From NCBI RefSeq assembly GCF_030817355.1, contig NZ_JAUSZH010000001.1, forward strand, positions 3,597,001 through 3,661,000: 64,000 nucleotides of DNA, written 5' to 3'. This document shows, piece by piece, positions 1 to 11,939 of the stretch. Both the position numbers and the translations under genes were made by a program. Source of the stretch: Streptomyces sp. V1I1. GTDB lineage: Bacteria; Actinomycetota; Actinomycetes; Streptomycetales; Streptomycetaceae. Position 1 is the stretch's first letter. Each line of letters opens with the position of its first letter. The notes beneath the pieces were generated by a model, which was given only the letters and a program-made list of their open reading frames with translations, made no database searches and had not been told where the DNA came from.

Positions 1-340
1 CATCTCGTGCATCCACCCCGGCTGGCCCGTGCTCTCCGGCCGCGGCGAAGTGCTCCGCTCGTACGCCCTGATCATGGCGAACACCGAGTACATCCAGTTC
101 TTCCTCACCGACGTCAAGGTGAGCCTCGCCGGCGACACCGCCCTGGTGACCTGTACGGAGAACATCCTCAGCGGCGGCCCCGCCGAGGAGAGCGGCGAAC
201 TCGGCCCCCTCGTCGGTCAGCTCGTCGTCGCCACCAATGTGTTCCGTCGCACATCCGACGGATGGAAGATCTGGTCACATCACGGATCACCCGTACTGGC
301 GGAAAGCGACGAGGAAGAGGACGACGAGACCCCCTCGTAA
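1..340 (+). CDS. NTF2/SnoaL-like protein, 5' end missing
   Basis: The frame is open from base 2 of the window and ends at TAA 338-340, so the start lies to the left. About 112 residues are visible: a segment with HPGWPVLSGR, a beta strand ending in CTENIL, and ATNVFRRTSDGWKIWSHHGS near the C-terminus. This last motif is typical of the SnoaL/NTF2-like cone fold used by small ketosteroid-isomerase-like proteins. The tail is acidic (EEEDDE). It precedes folB on the same strand, a place where many actinobacteria carry such a gene. No catalytic role can be read from the sequence. Confidence 0.8.
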   Translation, partial: ISCIHPGWPVLSGRGEVLRSYALIMANTEYIQFFLTDVKVSLAGDTALVTCTENILSGGPAEESGELGPLVGQLVVATNVFRRTSDGWKIWSHHGSPVLAESDEEEDDETPS

Positions 341-533
341 GTGGGTAAGTGGCCCTATGGAGGTTGGAATTCCGGGCCTCCGGGTAGGGGCGGCTTCCAG
401 CCTCGCGGGGGCCTTCGTCCACAGCACCCGTGGGCGAGCGCTGTCAGTGCTCGCAGGTAGATTCGATGGTGGACACGGGCCGACCGCACGCGGCCGCGTG
501 CCCGCAAGACCAACGACAGCAGGAGTGATTCGC

Positions 534-893
534 GTGGATCGTGTCGCGCTGCGCGGCCTCAAGGCCCGCGGGCACCATGGCGTTTTCCCCCGGGAGCGTG
601 AGGAGGGCCAGACCTTCATCGTGGACCTGGTGCTCGGCCTCGACACCCGCCCCGCGGCGGCCGACGACGACCTGGCGAAGACCGTGCACTACGGCATTGT
701 GGCGGAGGAGGTCGTGGCGGTCGTCGAGGGCGAGCCCGTCGACCTGATCGAGACGCTGGCGGAGCGGATCGCCCAGCAGTGCCTCAAGCACGACGGCGTC
801 GAAGAGGTCGAAGTGGTCGTGCACAAGCCGGACGCACCGATCACGGTGCCTTTCGACGACGTGACCATCACGATCACCCGGAGCCGAGTATGA
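534..893 (+). CDS. folB: Dihydroneopterin aldolase
   Basis: FolB converts 7,8-dihydroneopterin to 6-hydroxymethyl-dihydropterin and glycolaldehyde in folate synthesis in the cytoplasm. The product is 119 aa, the normal size. It shows the family features: MDRVALRGLKARGHHGVFPRE with the conserved His-Gly-V-x-P region, VHYGIVAEEV, DLIETLAERI, and the C-terminal VVVHKPDAPI segment. The GTG start at 534 was chosen because AGGAG lies at 521-525, 8 nt upstream; longer frames upstream have no family similarity. Its stop overlaps the folK start, so the two are translationally coupled. Confidence 0.95.
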   Translation: MDRVALRGLKARGHHGVFPREREEGQTFIVDLVLGLDTRPAAADDDLAKTVHYGIVAEEVVAVVEGEPVDLIETLAERIAQQCLKHDGVEEVEVVVHKPDAPITVPFDDVTITITRSRV

Positions 894-1501
894 CCGTGTT
901 TTCCAACGGGACGCAGAGCGACCCGACCGTGCAGCCGGTGCCCGCCTCCGTGGTGGAGCAGGTCGACGCGGCGGACGTCACCCTGTCCAATCCGAAACGG
1001 GCTGTGATCGCCCTCGGCTCCAACCTCGGCAACCGCCTGGAGACCCTCCAGGGCGCGATCGACGCGCTCGAGGACACGCCCGGGCTGCGGGTCAAGGCCG
1101 TGTCTCCGGTGTACGAGACGGAGCCGTGGGGCGTCGAGCCCGGCAGCCAGCCCTCGTACTTCAACGCAGTCGTTGTGATCAAGACCACACTTCCGCCGTC
1201 CTCCCTGCTGGAGCGTGGCCAGGCCATCGAAGAGGCCTTCGACCGGGTCCGCGAGGAGCGCTGGGGTCCGCGCACCATCGACGTCGACATCGTGGCGTAC
1301 GCCGACGTGGTCTCCGACGACCCGTCGCTCACGCTGCCCCACCCGCGCGCGCACCAGCGTGCCTTCGTGCTCGCCCCGTGGCACGACGTCGAGCCGGAGG
1401 CGCAGATTCCGGGTTACGGTCCGGTGGCGCAGCTGCTGGCCGGCGTCGGGCGGGAGGCCGTGGTTCCCCGCGCCGACCTGGAACTCCGTCTGCCCGACTA
1501 G
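890..1501 (+). CDS. folK: 6-hydroxymethyl-dihydropterin pyrophosphokinase
   Basis: FolK transfers pyrophosphate from ATP to 6-hydroxymethyl-dihydropterin, the step after FolB and before dihydropteroate synthase. The product is 203 aa. An N-terminal extension of about 38 residues precedes the family start AVIALGSNLGNR. Further motifs are VSPVYETEPWG, the catalytic region RWGPRTIDVDIVAY with the Mg-binding Asp-x-Asp, and LPHPRAHQRAFVLAP. The ATG overlaps the folB stop (ATGA), so both genes lie in one operon. The extension is not needed for catalysis in typical homologues and is common in streptomycetes. Confidence 0.95.
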   Translation: MTVFSNGTQSDPTVQPVPASVVEQVDAADVTLSNPKRAVIALGSNLGNRLETLQGAIDALEDTPGLRVKAVSPVYETEPWGVEPGSQPSYFNAVVVIKTTLPPSSLLERGQAIEEAFDRVREERWGPRTIDVDIVAYADVVSDDPSLTLPHPRAHQRAFVLAPWHDVEPEAQIPGYGPVAQLLAGVGREAVVPRADLELRLPD

Positions 1502-1548
1502 TCGTTAGGCTCTTGCGTACGGCGGACAGGTGAAGGGCGGCACTCTCG

Positions 1549-2031
1549 GTGAAGCAACTACGGCTCGGTGTACTGGCCGGTCTCTTCGCCGCGGCCGGGG
1601 TGCTGTCCTGGGGCGGCGCCCGCCTGTGGGAGGCGTTCGGCACCCTGCCGAGCGTGCCGCTGGCCGCGCCGATCGTGCTGGTGGTGATCGCCGTCATCCT
1701 CACCGCGACCGCGCTCTCGCTCCGCGCCCGCCTGCGGGCCCAGCGCGAACGACGCCCGGGCGCGAAGGGCGTTGAGCCGCTGATGGCGGCGCGCGCGGTG
1801 GTCTTCGGCCAGGCGAGCGCGCTGGTGGCGGCGCTGGTGTCGGGCATGTACGGCGGCACGGGCGTGTACCTACTGAGCTCTCTGGACATCCCGGCCCGCC
1901 GGGACCAGGCGATCTATGCGGGCTTCTCGGTGCTGGCGGGGATCGGCGTGATCGCGGCGGCGTTCTTCCTGGAGCGGGTCTGCAAACTCCCGGAGGACGA
2001 CGACGAGGGCGAGAGCGCGGCCCGCGCGTAA
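1549..2031 (+). CDS. DUF3180 membrane protein
   Basis: 160 aa with about four hydrophobic segments: residues 5-25 (VLAGLFAAAGVLSWGGA), 38-58 (APIVLVVIAVILTATALSL), 85-108 and 122-145. The charged turn RARLRAQRERRP separates the second from the third. This is the DUF3180 family, which sits after folK in many actinobacteria; its function is unknown. The GTG start has GAAGGGCGG about 9 nt upstream. The 47-nt gap after folK suggests co-transcription. It converges on folE. Confidence 0.85.
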   Translation: MKQLRLGVLAGLFAAAGVLSWGGARLWEAFGTLPSVPLAAPIVLVVIAVILTATALSLRARLRAQRERRPGAKGVEPLMAARAVVFGQASALVAALVSGMYGGTGVYLLSSLDIPARRDQAIYAGFSVLAGIGVIAAAFFLERVCKLPEDDDEGESAARA

Positions 2032-2129
2032 CGGACCGCGCGCCCGCACCCCGCGTACCCCTCCGCCCAGGGACCGGGGCATGCCCCCCAGCGAACCGGA
2101 CATCGAGGCAGCCCCGAAGGGGCGGCGGC

Positions 2130-2735
2130 TCAGCGGGCCATGATCAGGCTCATCGCCTCATTGCGCGTCGCCGGATCCCGCAACTGCCCCCGCACCGCCG
2201 AAGTAATCGTCTTCGCCCCCGGCTTCCGCACACCCCGCATCGTCATGCACATGTGCTCGCACTCGACGACCACAATCACGCCGCGCGGCTCCAGGATCTC
2301 CATCAGCGAGTCCGCTATCTGCGTGGTCAGCCGCTCCTGCACCTGCGGCCGCCGCGCGAAGACGTCCACGAGGCGGGCCAGCTTCGACAGACCGGTGATC
2401 TTCCCGTCCACCGACGGGATGTACCCGACATGCGCAACCCCGTGGAACGGCACCAGGTGATGCTCGCAGGAGCTCATGACCTCGATGTCCTTCACCAGGA
2501 CCATCTCGTCGTGACCGAGGTCGAACGTCGTCGTCAGGACGTCCTTCGGCTGCTGCCACAGCCCCGCGAATATCTCCCTGTACGCGCGCGCCACACGCGT
2601 CGGCGTCTCCCGCAGGCCCTCGCGGTCTGGGTCCTCCCCGACCGCGATGAGGAGCTCGCGTACAGCGTTCTCGGCCCGCTTCTCGTCGAACTCGCCGATC
2701 GTGCCCTCGCCGTCCAGCGTCACCGGGTCGGTCAT
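2130..2735 (-). CDS. folE: GTP cyclohydrolase I
   Basis: Converts GTP to 7,8-dihydroneopterin triphosphate, the first committed step of folate synthesis. At 201 aa it has the usual length. The zinc ligands expected for the family are visible: Cys90 and His93 in [10 protein letters not shown], and Cys163 in [11 protein letters not shown]. The substrate-binding stretch [23 protein letters not shown] is intact. The gene converges on the folB-folK operon, so early and later pterin steps lie back to back. The strong hairpin at 2779-2820 separates it from ftsH. Confidence 0.96.
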   Translation of the reverse strand: MTDPVTLDGEGTIGEFDEKRAENAVRELLIAVGEDPDREGLRETPTRVARAYREIFAGLWQQPKDVLTTTFDLGHDEMVLVKDIEVMSSCEHHLVPFHGVAHVGYIPSVDGKITGLSKLARLVDVFARRPQVQERLTTQIADSLMEILEPRGVIVVVECEHMCMTMRGVRKPGAKTITSAVRGQLRDPATRNEAMSLIMAR

Positions 2736-2778
2736 CTGTGCCTCGTTCCTGTTACCTCTAACGTGCGGGCATACGGGA

Positions 2779-2820
2779 ATGCCGCGTCCCCCAGGCTAAA
2801 ACACCTGGGGGACGCGGCAT
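2779..2820 (-). terminator. Strong hairpin downstream of ftsH
   Basis: A perfect 17-bp inverted repeat (left arm ATGCCGCGTCCCCCAGG, right arm its complement) surrounds an 8-nt loop, CTAAAACA. It lies 38 nt beyond the ftsH stop and 44 nt upstream of the folE start. This fits termination of ftsH transcription. No long T-tract follows, as is usual for streptomycete terminators. Confidence 0.8.
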
Positions 2821-2857
2821 CCATTCCGGGCCCTGTGTGGCCACAGCGCCGGACGGG

Positions 2858-4879
<2,022 letters not shown>

Positions 4880-5040
4880 CCATACGGAGCGAATTCGCCC
4901 CGTCCCTCCTGCCCGTAGGTAAATGCTGCTGTGAGAAAAGACTGTTCTTCGGACGGTACCCCAGCATTGTCACCCGCGACCGCCTTCCCTTGCTCCAACG
5001 GCGGGAAGGGAGCCAGGGTTCCCGTGCCTCTGCGGGGGCT

Positions 5041-5604
5041 TCAGCCGCCGTATACGTGCGGTGCGAGCGTGCCGACGAACGGCAGATTGCGGTACTTCTC
5101 GGCGTAATCCAGGCCATACCCGATGACGAACTCATTGGGAATGTCGAAGCCGATCCACTTCACATCGATCGCGACCTTCGCGGCATCCGGCTTACGCAGC
5201 AGGGTGCAGACCTCGAGAGAGGCCGGCTCGCGCGAGCCGAGGTTCGACAGCAGCCATGAGAGCGTGAGGCCGGAGTCGATGATGTCCTCGACGATCAGGA
5301 CGTGCTTGCCCTTGATGTCGGTGTCCAGGTCCTTGAGGATCCGGACCACGCCCGATGACTGGGTGCCCGCGCCGTAGGACGACACCGCCATCCAGTCCAT
5401 GGTGACGGGGGTGGACAGCGCACGCGCCAGATCCGCCATCACCATCACGGCACCCTTGAGGACACCGACGATGAGCAGGTCCTTGCCCGCGTACTCTGCG
5501 TCGATCTTCGCGGCCAGCTCGCCCAGCTTCGCGTCGATCTCTTCCTTGGTGATGAGCACCGACTGGAGGTCGGTGCCCATGTCCTTCTCGTTCACCCGGG
5601 CCAC
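5041..5604 (-). CDS. hpt: Hypoxanthine phosphoribosyltransferase
   Basis: Purine salvage enzyme joining hypoxanthine or guanine to PRPP in the cytoplasm. It is 187 aa. The PRPP-binding loop is [14 protein letters not shown] (residues about 102-115), with the flexible-loop region DWMAVSSYG before it and [20 protein letters not shown] in the base-binding hood. The ATG at 5604 lies 15 nt from the tilS stop, so the two genes are probably one transcript. Confidence 0.96.
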   Translation of the reverse strand: MARVNEKDMGTDLQSVLITKEEIDAKLGELAAKIDAEYAGKDLLIVGVLKGAVMVMADLARALSTPVTMDWMAVSSYGAGTQSSGVVRILKDLDTDIKGKHVLIVEDIIDSGLTLSWLLSNLGSREPASLEVCTLLRKPDAAKVAIDVKWIGFDIPNEFVIGYGLDYAEKYRNLPFVGTLAPHVYGG

Positions 5605-5619
5605 TTTCGTCGTGCTGCG

Positions 5620-6735
5620 TCAGCCTTGCCGAATGACCAGTCTGCCACCCTGCCGTCGCGCCTCGACGCGGCCGGGCAGATTGATGGCTCCCTGGCCGCG
5701 CCAGCTCGTGATCAGGCGGTCGACCTCCTCGACGTGCCGGGCGAAGAGTGAACCGGCGGGCGCGCCGGCATCGATGACGGCCCGGCGCAGCACTCGTCGG
5801 CGCACGGCGGGCGGCAGCGCGTACAGCTTCGCGCACTGAAGCTGACCCGCGTCGTCCCGTACGGCGGCGTCCGCATCGGCGGCCCAGGTGTCCAGGGCGT
5901 CGGCATCGTCGCGGGAGAGCTGCGCGGTACGGGCCAGGGCCTCGACGACGCCTTTGCCGAGCGCCTTCTCCAGGGCGGGCAGGCCTTCGTGACGCAACCG
6001 GGAGCGGGTGTAGGCCGGGTCGGCGTTGTGCGGGTCGTCCCAGACGGGCAGCGACTGGACCATGCAGGCCTTGCGGGCGGTCTGCCGGTCGAGCTGGAGG
6101 AAGGGGCGGCGGTAACGGCCGGCGGCTCCCGAGATGGCCGCCATGCCGGACAGCGAGCGGATGCCGGAGCCGCGGGCGAGGCCCAGCAGGACGGTTTCAG
6201 CTTGGTCGTCGCGGGTGTGGCCGAGCAGCACGGCGGCGGCGCCGTAGCGCTCCGCGGCATCGTCGAGGGCGGCGTAGCGGGCGTCACGGGCCGCGGCCTC
6301 CGGTCCGCCGTCCCGGCCGACCCGTACCGAGATGGCTTCGACGGGGTCGAGCTGCATCGCGGTGAGCCGGGCGGCGACCTCGGCGGCGCGGAGGTCGGAG
6401 CCGTCCTGGAGGCCGTGGTCGACGGTGATGCCGCCGGCCCGGACGGAGAGTTTGCGGGCTTCGAAGGCGAGGGCGGAGGCGAGCGCCATGGAGTCGGCGC
6501 CGCCGGAGCACGCCACGAGGACGAGCGGCTGCTCGCCTGCGGAGGTGGGGCTCGCGGTCTTCGTCGCGGAGGACGCGGAGGACGCCGAGCACGAGGGGGA
6601 CGCGGAGTAGACGGGGTACGCAGAGGTCGCGTGGCTCACGGAGCGCGCGACGCGTTGGGAGTGTTCGGTGAGTACGTCGTGGAGTACGCGGCGGACCGCC
6701 AGGCGTATCGCCGCGACCGCAGGATGGGGACCCAT
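5620..6735 (-). CDS. tilS: tRNA(Ile)-lysidine synthase
   Basis: TilS adds lysine to the wobble cytidine of tRNA-Ile(CAU), changing both codon reading and charging. From the ATG at 6735 it is 371 aa. The start was chosen because GAAGGG lies about 10 nt upstream and the family start [10 protein letters not shown] follows at once; an upstream ATG at 6801 would add 22 unconserved residues. The PP-loop ATPase motif is [23 protein letters not shown] and [13 protein letters not shown] follow. A Ser/Ala-rich insert (about 45 aa) sits before the PP-loop. Confidence 0.94.
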   Translation of the reverse strand: MGPHPAVAAIRLAVRRVLHDVLTEHSQRVARSVSHATSAYPVYSASPSCSASSASSATKTASPTSAGEQPLVLVACSGGADSMALASALAFEARKLSVRAGGITVDHGLQDGSDLRAAEVAARLTAMQLDPVEAISVRVGRDGGPEAAARDARYAALDDAAERYGAAAVLLGHTRDDQAETVLLGLARGSGIRSLSGMAAISGAAGRYRRPFLQLDRQTARKACMVQSLPVWDDPHNADPAYTRSRLRHEGLPALEKALGKGVVEALARTAQLSRDDADALDTWAADADAAVRDDAGQLQCAKLYALPPAVRRRVLRRAVIDAGAPAGSLFARHVEEVDRLITSWRGQGAINLPGRVEARRQGGRLVIRQG

Positions 6736-6923
6736 GTCCGGTGCCCTTCGTGAAAGGTTGGGGGGTGCCTCGGTCGGAGTGGGGAGCAGAGGATCAGTCA
6801 CTCAGAGTGCGTCGATGGTGACAGAACCGAGCCGATACCCGAGCATTGCACGCCTACCCATTGCCTACGGTCCCTCGGATGGGTGATTACGGGGGCGTTC
6901 TTCTGCCGTCGACCGCCGCCCGC

Positions 6924-8054
6924 TCACGACTCTGCTTTACGGTGCACCCTCGCGACCCAGTCCGCCGGTTTGGCGATCTCCGCCTTGGTGGGCAGGGTGT
7001 TCGGGGACGTCCAGACCCGATTGAATCCATCCATACCGACCTCCTCCACGACGGAGCGCACGAAACGCTCACCGTCGCGGTACTGACGCAGCTTGGCGTC
7101 GAGCCCGAGCAGCTTGCGCAGCGCCTGGTCGAGACGGCTCGCGCCACGCGCCCTGCGCTGCTGGAACTTCTCCCGGATCTCGGCGACGGAGGCCACGACA
7201 TCGGGCCCGACACCGTCCATCACGTAGTCCGCGTGGCCCTCGAGCAACGACATGACGGCGGTCAGCCGACTGAGGATCTCGCGCTGGGCGGGAGTCTGCA
7301 CCAACTCGACGATGGAGCGGCCGCTCTCGTCCTCCTCACCCTCGGGGCGCGCGCCGGACAGCGACTGGGCGGCCTCCCTGAAGCGCTCCAGGACTGTCAT
7401 CGGATCGACGTCGGTCTCGCCGAGAAATGACTGGATCTCCCCCTCAAGGTGGTCACGCAGCCACGGCACGCCCGTGAACTGGGTGCGGTGTGTCTCCTCA
7501 TGGAGGCAGACCCAGAGCCTGAAGTCGTGCGGGTCGACTTCGAGTTCGCGCTCCACGTGCACGATGTTCGGGGCGACGAGCAGCAGCCGTCCGCCGCCCT
7601 TCTCTCCGGCGGGCAGCTCACGGGTGGGCGGGGCGAAGGTCTCGTACTGCCCGAGGACCCGCGAGGCCAGGAACGACAGCAGCATCCCCAGCTCCACGCC
7701 GGTGACCTTGCCGCCGACCGCGCCGAGCACCGCGCCGCCGGCGCCGCCCGGGCGGCGCTCCTGCATCTTGTCCAGCAGCGGCTTGAGCAGCTCACGGAAG
7801 CCGGCGACGTTCGCCCTGACCCACCCGGCCCGGTCCACTACCAGGACAGGGGTGTCCAGTGGTTCATGGCCTTCCGGGATCATCCGGGTGAAGCCCCGCA
7901 CATGTTCCTCGGACGCCTTGGCATGCCGTCGCAGCTCGGCGACGACGGCGCGCGCCTCGTCCCTGCTCACGTCGGGCCCGGGCCGCACGAAGCGGGTCGC
8001 GGTCGCCACAGCGAGGTTCCAGTCGACCATCTCGGCACCACCGATGCTCGTCAT
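6924..8054 (-). CDS. Zincin-like metalloprotease (DUF2342 / F420-biosynthesis-associated family)
   Basis: 376 aa. The protein has the gluzincin-like motif CLHEETHRTQF (HExxH near residue 187), preceded by NIVHVERELEVDPHDFRLWVCL. Later segments include SLLEGHADYVMDGVG, in which the Glu is a likely third zinc ligand. This layout matches the actinobacterial zincin_2/DUF2342 family, annotated as zinc-dependent metalloprotease or F420-associated protein; its substrate is unknown. No signal peptide is seen, so it is probably cytosolic. It lies between tilS and dacB on the same strand, a conserved neighbourhood. Confidence 0.88.
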   Translation of the reverse strand: MTSIGGAEMVDWNLAVATATRFVRPGPDVSRDEARAVVAELRRHAKASEEHVRGFTRMIPEGHEPLDTPVLVVDRAGWVRANVAGFRELLKPLLDKMQERRPGGAGGAVLGAVGGKVTGVELGMLLSFLASRVLGQYETFAPPTRELPAGEKGGGRLLLVAPNIVHVERELEVDPHDFRLWVCLHEETHRTQFTGVPWLRDHLEGEIQSFLGETDVDPMTVLERFREAAQSLSGARPEGEEDESGRSIVELVQTPAQREILSRLTAVMSLLEGHADYVMDGVGPDVVASVAEIREKFQQRRARGASRLDQALRKLLGLDAKLRQYRDGERFVRSVVEEVGMDGFNRVWTSPNTLPTKAEIAKPADWVARVHRKAES

Positions 8055-8121
8055 GCGTCAACCGTACGTTGTCGGCTCGTCCGTCGGTGAGTCGTTGGAA
8101 CCGGCCGGTTCGCCGGGAACG

Positions 8122-9552
8122 TCACGATGCCAGCGCGGTGGCCAGCCGGTCCAGGGCGGGCTGTGCGTCGTCCCTGGACGGGGTGTTCCCGGCCAGGAAA
8201 GCGAAGGCGAGGAGACGGCCGTCCGGGGCGACGACCGTGCCGGCAAGGGTGTTCACACCGGTCAGCGTGCCGGTCTTGGCGCGCACCAGTCCGGTACCCG
8301 GTGAGGTCTCGTTGTAGCGGGTCTGAAGGGTCCCGCTGAAGCCCGCGACCGGCAGGCCGGTGAGGACCGGGCGCAGCTCGGGGTGGGCCGGGTCGGCGGC
8401 GCGGGCCAGCAGCGCGGTCAGCAGGCCGGCGGAGAGTTTGTCCTGGCGGCTGAGTCCGCTGCCGTCGGCGAAGCGTGCACCTGTCAACGGGAGCTTCAGC
8501 CGGGTCAGTTGCTTCGTGACGGCGCGCTCTGCGCCCGCGAAGCTCGCCTCCTCGCCGGTCGCCAGGGCGGTCTGGCGGGCGAGGGCCTCGGCGATGTCGT
8601 TGTCACTGTGCGTCAGGGTCCTCTCGACCAGGGCCGAGAGGGGTGCGGAGAGCACCTTGGCGACGGGCTTGGCTCCGGCCGCGGGCCGGCCGGCGGCGGG
8701 CGTCGCTGAGCTGTCGATGCCCCGCTCGGCCAGCAGCCGCCCGAAGGCGCGGGCGGCATCGCCCGCCGGGTCGCCGCTGCGGTGCGCGGCGCCGGTGGGT
8801 CCCTCTCCCCCAGAGCCCGAGGCCTGGGAGGTGACCCCGAGCCGCCCTTCGCCGACCATCAGCGCGCTGACCGGGGCGATGTTCATGTTGGGGCCTATGG
8901 GGTGCATCCCGGGGCCCTTGTAGAGCGAGGTGTCGTACGTCAGGCGAACCGTTCTCACCCCGCGCTCGCGCAGGGCACGCGCCGTACGGTCGGCGAGGGT
9001 GCGCAGGCTCGCGGTGTCGAGGGTCGCGTCGCCGCCGCCGACCAGCGTGAGCTCCTTCGCGTCCTCGGACGCGACGACCGTGGTGGGGATGCGGTGGTCC
9101 GGACCGAGCACCGACAGGGCCGCAGCCGACGTGGCGATCTTGATGGTGGAGGCCGGGGTCATCGGGTCCGCGGCCCCCTTTCCGTACAGCTGCCTGCCGG
9201 TCGCGACATCGATGACAGAGGCCGTGCGGACCGTGCCGAGGCCGGGATCGCCGAGCAGCGGGGCGAGCACCCTGGCGAGGTCGGCGGGGGTCGTCCGCGG
9301 GGCCGGCGCCGTGGTCGTGGGGGCGCCCAGGGCGGCGAGCACGCCGGGCGCACTGGGCGCGGGCGCCGGGCGCTTCGGCCTGGGGGTCTCGTGATGTGCG
9401 CCACCCGGGATGCTCCGGGCAGCGGCCCAGTCCCTCTCGGCCTTACGCTGGCCGGAGTCCCATGGACCGGCCGCGGCCACAGCCCCGCCGGCGAGGGCGA
9501 GGCCGGCCACGGCGGCGCCTGCGGCGAGCTGCCACGTCCTGACCTCTGGCAC
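8122..9552 (-). CDS. dacB: D-alanyl-D-alanine carboxypeptidase/endopeptidase (PBP4 class, S13)
   Basis: Cell-wall enzyme that trims or cleaves peptidoglycan cross-links outside the membrane. It is 476 aa from the GTG at 9552, which has AAGGGG upstream. An N-terminal signal or anchor segment LAAGAAVAGLALAGGAVAAA is followed by a Pro/Ala linker. The three penicillin-binding motifs are ASTIKIATS (SxxK), SDNDIAE (SxN) and RAKTGTLTG (KTG). The region between the first two motifs is long, as in the S13 class. It is divergent from ppa with an 86-bp shared promoter region. Confidence 0.93.
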   Translation of the reverse strand: MPEVRTWQLAAGAAVAGLALAGGAVAAAGPWDSGQRKAERDWAAARSIPGGAHHETPRPKRPAPAPSAPGVLAALGAPTTTAPAPRTTPADLARVLAPLLGDPGLGTVRTASVIDVATGRQLYGKGAADPMTPASTIKIATSAAALSVLGPDHRIPTTVVASEDAKELTLVGGGDATLDTASLRTLADRTARALRERGVRTVRLTYDTSLYKGPGMHPIGPNMNIAPVSALMVGEGRLGVTSQASGSGGEGPTGAAHRSGDPAGDAARAFGRLLAERGIDSSATPAAGRPAAGAKPVAKVLSAPLSALVERTLTHSDNDIAEALARQTALATGEEASFAGAERAVTKQLTRLKLPLTGARFADGSGLSRQDKLSAGLLTALLARAADPAHPELRPVLTGLPVAGFSGTLQTRYNETSPGTGLVRAKTGTLTGVNTLAGTVVAPDGRLLAFAFLAGNTPSRDDAQPALDRLATALAS

Positions 9553-9638
9553 CTCGCACCAACCCCTTTCGCGATCACACATCTGCGTGAGGGACACTTA
9601 ATCACCAGACGTATGTGTTGATCATGGAGGAGCCACCC

Positions 9639-10133
9639 GTGGAGTTCGACGTCACCATCGAGATCCCGAAGGGTTCGCGGAACAAGTACGAGGTGGACCA
9701 CGAGACCGGTCGGATCCGCCTGGACCGTCGACTCTTCACCTCGACCAGCTACCCGGCCGACTACGGCTTCGTCGAGAACACCCTCGGCGAGGACGGCGAC
9801 CCGCTGGACGCGCTGGTCATCCTTGACGAGCCGACGTTCCCCGGCTGCCTCATCAAGTGCCGCGCGATCGGCATGTTCCGGATGACGGACGAGGCGGGCG
9901 GCGACGACAAGCTGCTCTGCGTGCCTGCCTCCGACCCGCGTGTGGAGCACCTGCGGGACATCCACCACGTGTCGGAGTTCGACCGCCTGGAGATCCAGCA
10001 CTTCTTCGAGGTCTACAAGGACCTGGAGCCCGGCAAGTCGGTCGAGGGCGCGAACTGGGTCGGCCGCACCGAGGCGGAGGCGGAGATCGAGGCGTCCTAC
10101 AAGCGCCTGGAGGCGCAGGGCGGCGCGCACTGA
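9639..10133 (+). CDS. ppa: Inorganic pyrophosphatase
   Basis: Family I soluble pyrophosphatase, pulling biosynthetic reactions forward by hydrolysing PPi. It is 164 aa from the GTG at 9639, which has GGAGGAG at 9626-9632. The signature [20 protein letters not shown] carries the metal-binding Asp residues, and [17 protein letters not shown] and [16 protein letters not shown] complete the family pattern. Residues upstream of this start (MLIMEEPP) encode the ribosome-binding site and should not be translated. Confidence 0.96.
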   Translation: MEFDVTIEIPKGSRNKYEVDHETGRIRLDRRLFTSTSYPADYGFVENTLGEDGDPLDALVILDEPTFPGCLIKCRAIGMFRMTDEAGGDDKLLCVPASDPRVEHLRDIHHVSEFDRLEIQHFFEVYKDLEPGKSVEGANWVGRTEAEAEIEASYKRLEAQGGAH

Positions 10134-10153
10134 CCTCGCGCTGAGCTTCTCGT

Positions 10154-10187
10154 ACGGGCGGCGAACCCCACGGGGTGCGCCGCCCGT
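10154..10187 (+). terminator. Hairpin after ppa
   Basis: The 10-bp arms ACGGGCGGCG and CGCCGCCCGT are perfectly complementary, with a further CCCC/GGGG pairing inside the loop. It starts 20 nt after the ppa stop, fitting a terminator for ppa. Confidence 0.7.
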
Positions 10188-10289
10188 CCTGCGTCCTGGA
10201 CCGGTGGCCGACGACCGGGGTGCGTGTGATCGCGTGGGCGTGCCCATACTGGGCTGACACGGCGACACGATCGGGAGCGAGGGCAGCAC

Positions 10290-11939
10290 GTGGTGGCGGA
10301 GCCGGAGGGTCCGGAAGACCGGAAGCCTCAGTCCGACGAGGCGCACAGCGCCTTCACCCCACCGGCTGGGGTGGGACAGCCGGAGGCACCCGAGGAGGAC
10401 CATCCGTCCTCGGAGTTCGCGGTTCCGGCAGGGCTCGCCCCCGAAGTGCCCGCCGAGCAGGAGGGTTCCGCCTTCGCACCGCCCAGCACTTACAGCGCCA
10501 AGAAGTCGCCGCCGGCCTTCACCCCCGCGCACGGCATGCCGGTGATCCGGCTGACCAAGCACGCGCCCTGGCAGGACCGGATGCGGGCGATGCTGCGCAT
10601 CCCGGTCGGCGAGCGGCCGGTGCCGGAGCACGCGCAGCGGCAGGACGAGGCCGGTCCCGCGGTGCCGCGTGTGCTGGACCTGACGCTGCGTATCGGCGAG
10701 CTGCTGCTCGCGGGCGGCGAGGGCGCGGAGGACGTCGAGGCGGCCATGTTCGCCATCACGGTTTCGTACGGCCTCGACCGCTGCGAGCCGACCGTCACCT
10801 TCACCCTGCTGTCGATCACCTACCAGCCGTCGCTGGTCGACGACCCGGTGACGGCGAACCGGACCGTACGGCGCCGGGGCACCGACTACACCCGGCTGGC
10901 CGCCGTCTACCGCCTCGTCCACGACATCAGCTCCGAGGACGTCGACGTCTCGCTGGAGGAGGCCTACCGGCGTCTCGCCGAGATCCGCCGCAACCGCCAC
11001 CCCTACCCCGGCTGGGCGCTCACCGCGGCCGGCGGCCTGCTTGCGGGCGCGGCGTCCGTGCTGGTCGGCGGCGGGGTGCTGGTGTTCGTGGCGGCGGCGA
11101 TCAGCGCGATGCTCGGCGACCGGCTGGCCTGGCTGTGCGCGGGTCGCGGGCTGCCGGAGTTCTACCAGTTCGTCGCGGCGGCCATGCCGTCGGCGGCGAT
11201 GGGCGTCGCGCTGACACTGTCGCCGCTGGATGTACGCGCCTCCGCGGTGATCACCGGTGGGCTGTTCGCGCTGATCCCGGGGCGGGCCCTGGTCGCCGGC
11301 GTACAGGACGGTCTGACCGGCTTCTACATCACCGCTGCCGCCCGACTGCTGGAAGTCGGCTATCTCGTCGTCGGCATCGTCATCGGCGTACTGAGCGTGC
11401 TCTATCTGGGCCTCGCGCTGGGCGCGAGCCTCAACCCGGAGACGGCCATCCACAGCGTCGAGCGGCCGGTCGTGCAGACGCTGGCGGCGATGGCGCTGTC
11501 ACTGTGCTTCGCCGTAATGCTGCAGCAGGAGCGCAACACCGTGCTGCTGGTGACGCTCAACGGCGGGGTGGCCTGGGTGGTGTACGGCGCGCTCGCGGAC
11601 ACCGCCGAGATCCCGCCGGTCGCGGCCACGGCTGCGGCGGCCGGTCTGGTGGGCCTATTCGGGCAGCTGCTCTCGCGCTATCGTTTCGCCTCCGCGCTGC
11701 CGTACGTCACCGCTGCCATCGGGCCACTGCTGCCCGGTAGCGCGACGTACTTCGGACTGCTGGAGATCGCCAGGAACGACCTGAACGCGGGGCTCGCCTC
11801 ACTGTCCAAGGCCGCCGCCCTGGCGCTGGCCATCGCGATCGGGGTGAACCTGGGAGGCGAGATCTCCCGGCTGTTCCTGCAGGTGCCGGCCGAGGGGCGG
11901 GCCGAACGCCGCGCGGCCAAGCGGACGCGCGGCTTCTAG
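10290..11939 (+). CDS. Threonine/serine exporter family protein (ThrE-like)
   Basis: 549 aa. Residues 1-125 are hydrophilic and Pro/Glu-rich. A soluble ThrE N-terminal domain follows (VLDLTLRIGELLLAGGEGAEDVEAAM, then RRRGTDYTRL), after which about ten membrane segments begin near PGWALTAAGGLLAGAASVLV. The conserved GALF-type motif appears as ITGGLFALIPGRALVAGVQDGLTGFYITAAAR. Together these are the ThrE/YjjP-YjjB type exporter in one chain. Substrate is inferred from the family (threonine or serine), not shown. GTG start at 10290. Its stop runs directly into a short repeat array. Confidence 0.85.
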   Translation: MVAEPEGPEDRKPQSDEAHSAFTPPAGVGQPEAPEEDHPSSEFAVPAGLAPEVPAEQEGSAFAPPSTYSAKKSPPAFTPAHGMPVIRLTKHAPWQDRMRAMLRIPVGERPVPEHAQRQDEAGPAVPRVLDLTLRIGELLLAGGEGAEDVEAAMFAITVSYGLDRCEPTVTFTLLSITYQPSLVDDPVTANRTVRRRGTDYTRLAAVYRLVHDISSEDVDVSLEEAYRRLAEIRRNRHPYPGWALTAAGGLLAGAASVLVGGGVLVFVAAAISAMLGDRLAWLCAGRGLPEFYQFVAAAMPSAAMGVALTLSPLDVRASAVITGGLFALIPGRALVAGVQDGLTGFYITAAARLLEVGYLVVGIVIGVLSVLYLGLALGASLNPETAIHSVERPVVQTLAAMALSLCFAVMLQQERNTVLLVTLNGGVAWVVYGALADTAEIPPVAATAAAAGLVGLFGQLLSRYRFASALPYVTAAIGPLLPGSATYFGLLEIARNDLNAGLASLSKAAALALAIAIGVNLGGEISRLFLQVPAEGRAERRAAKRTRGF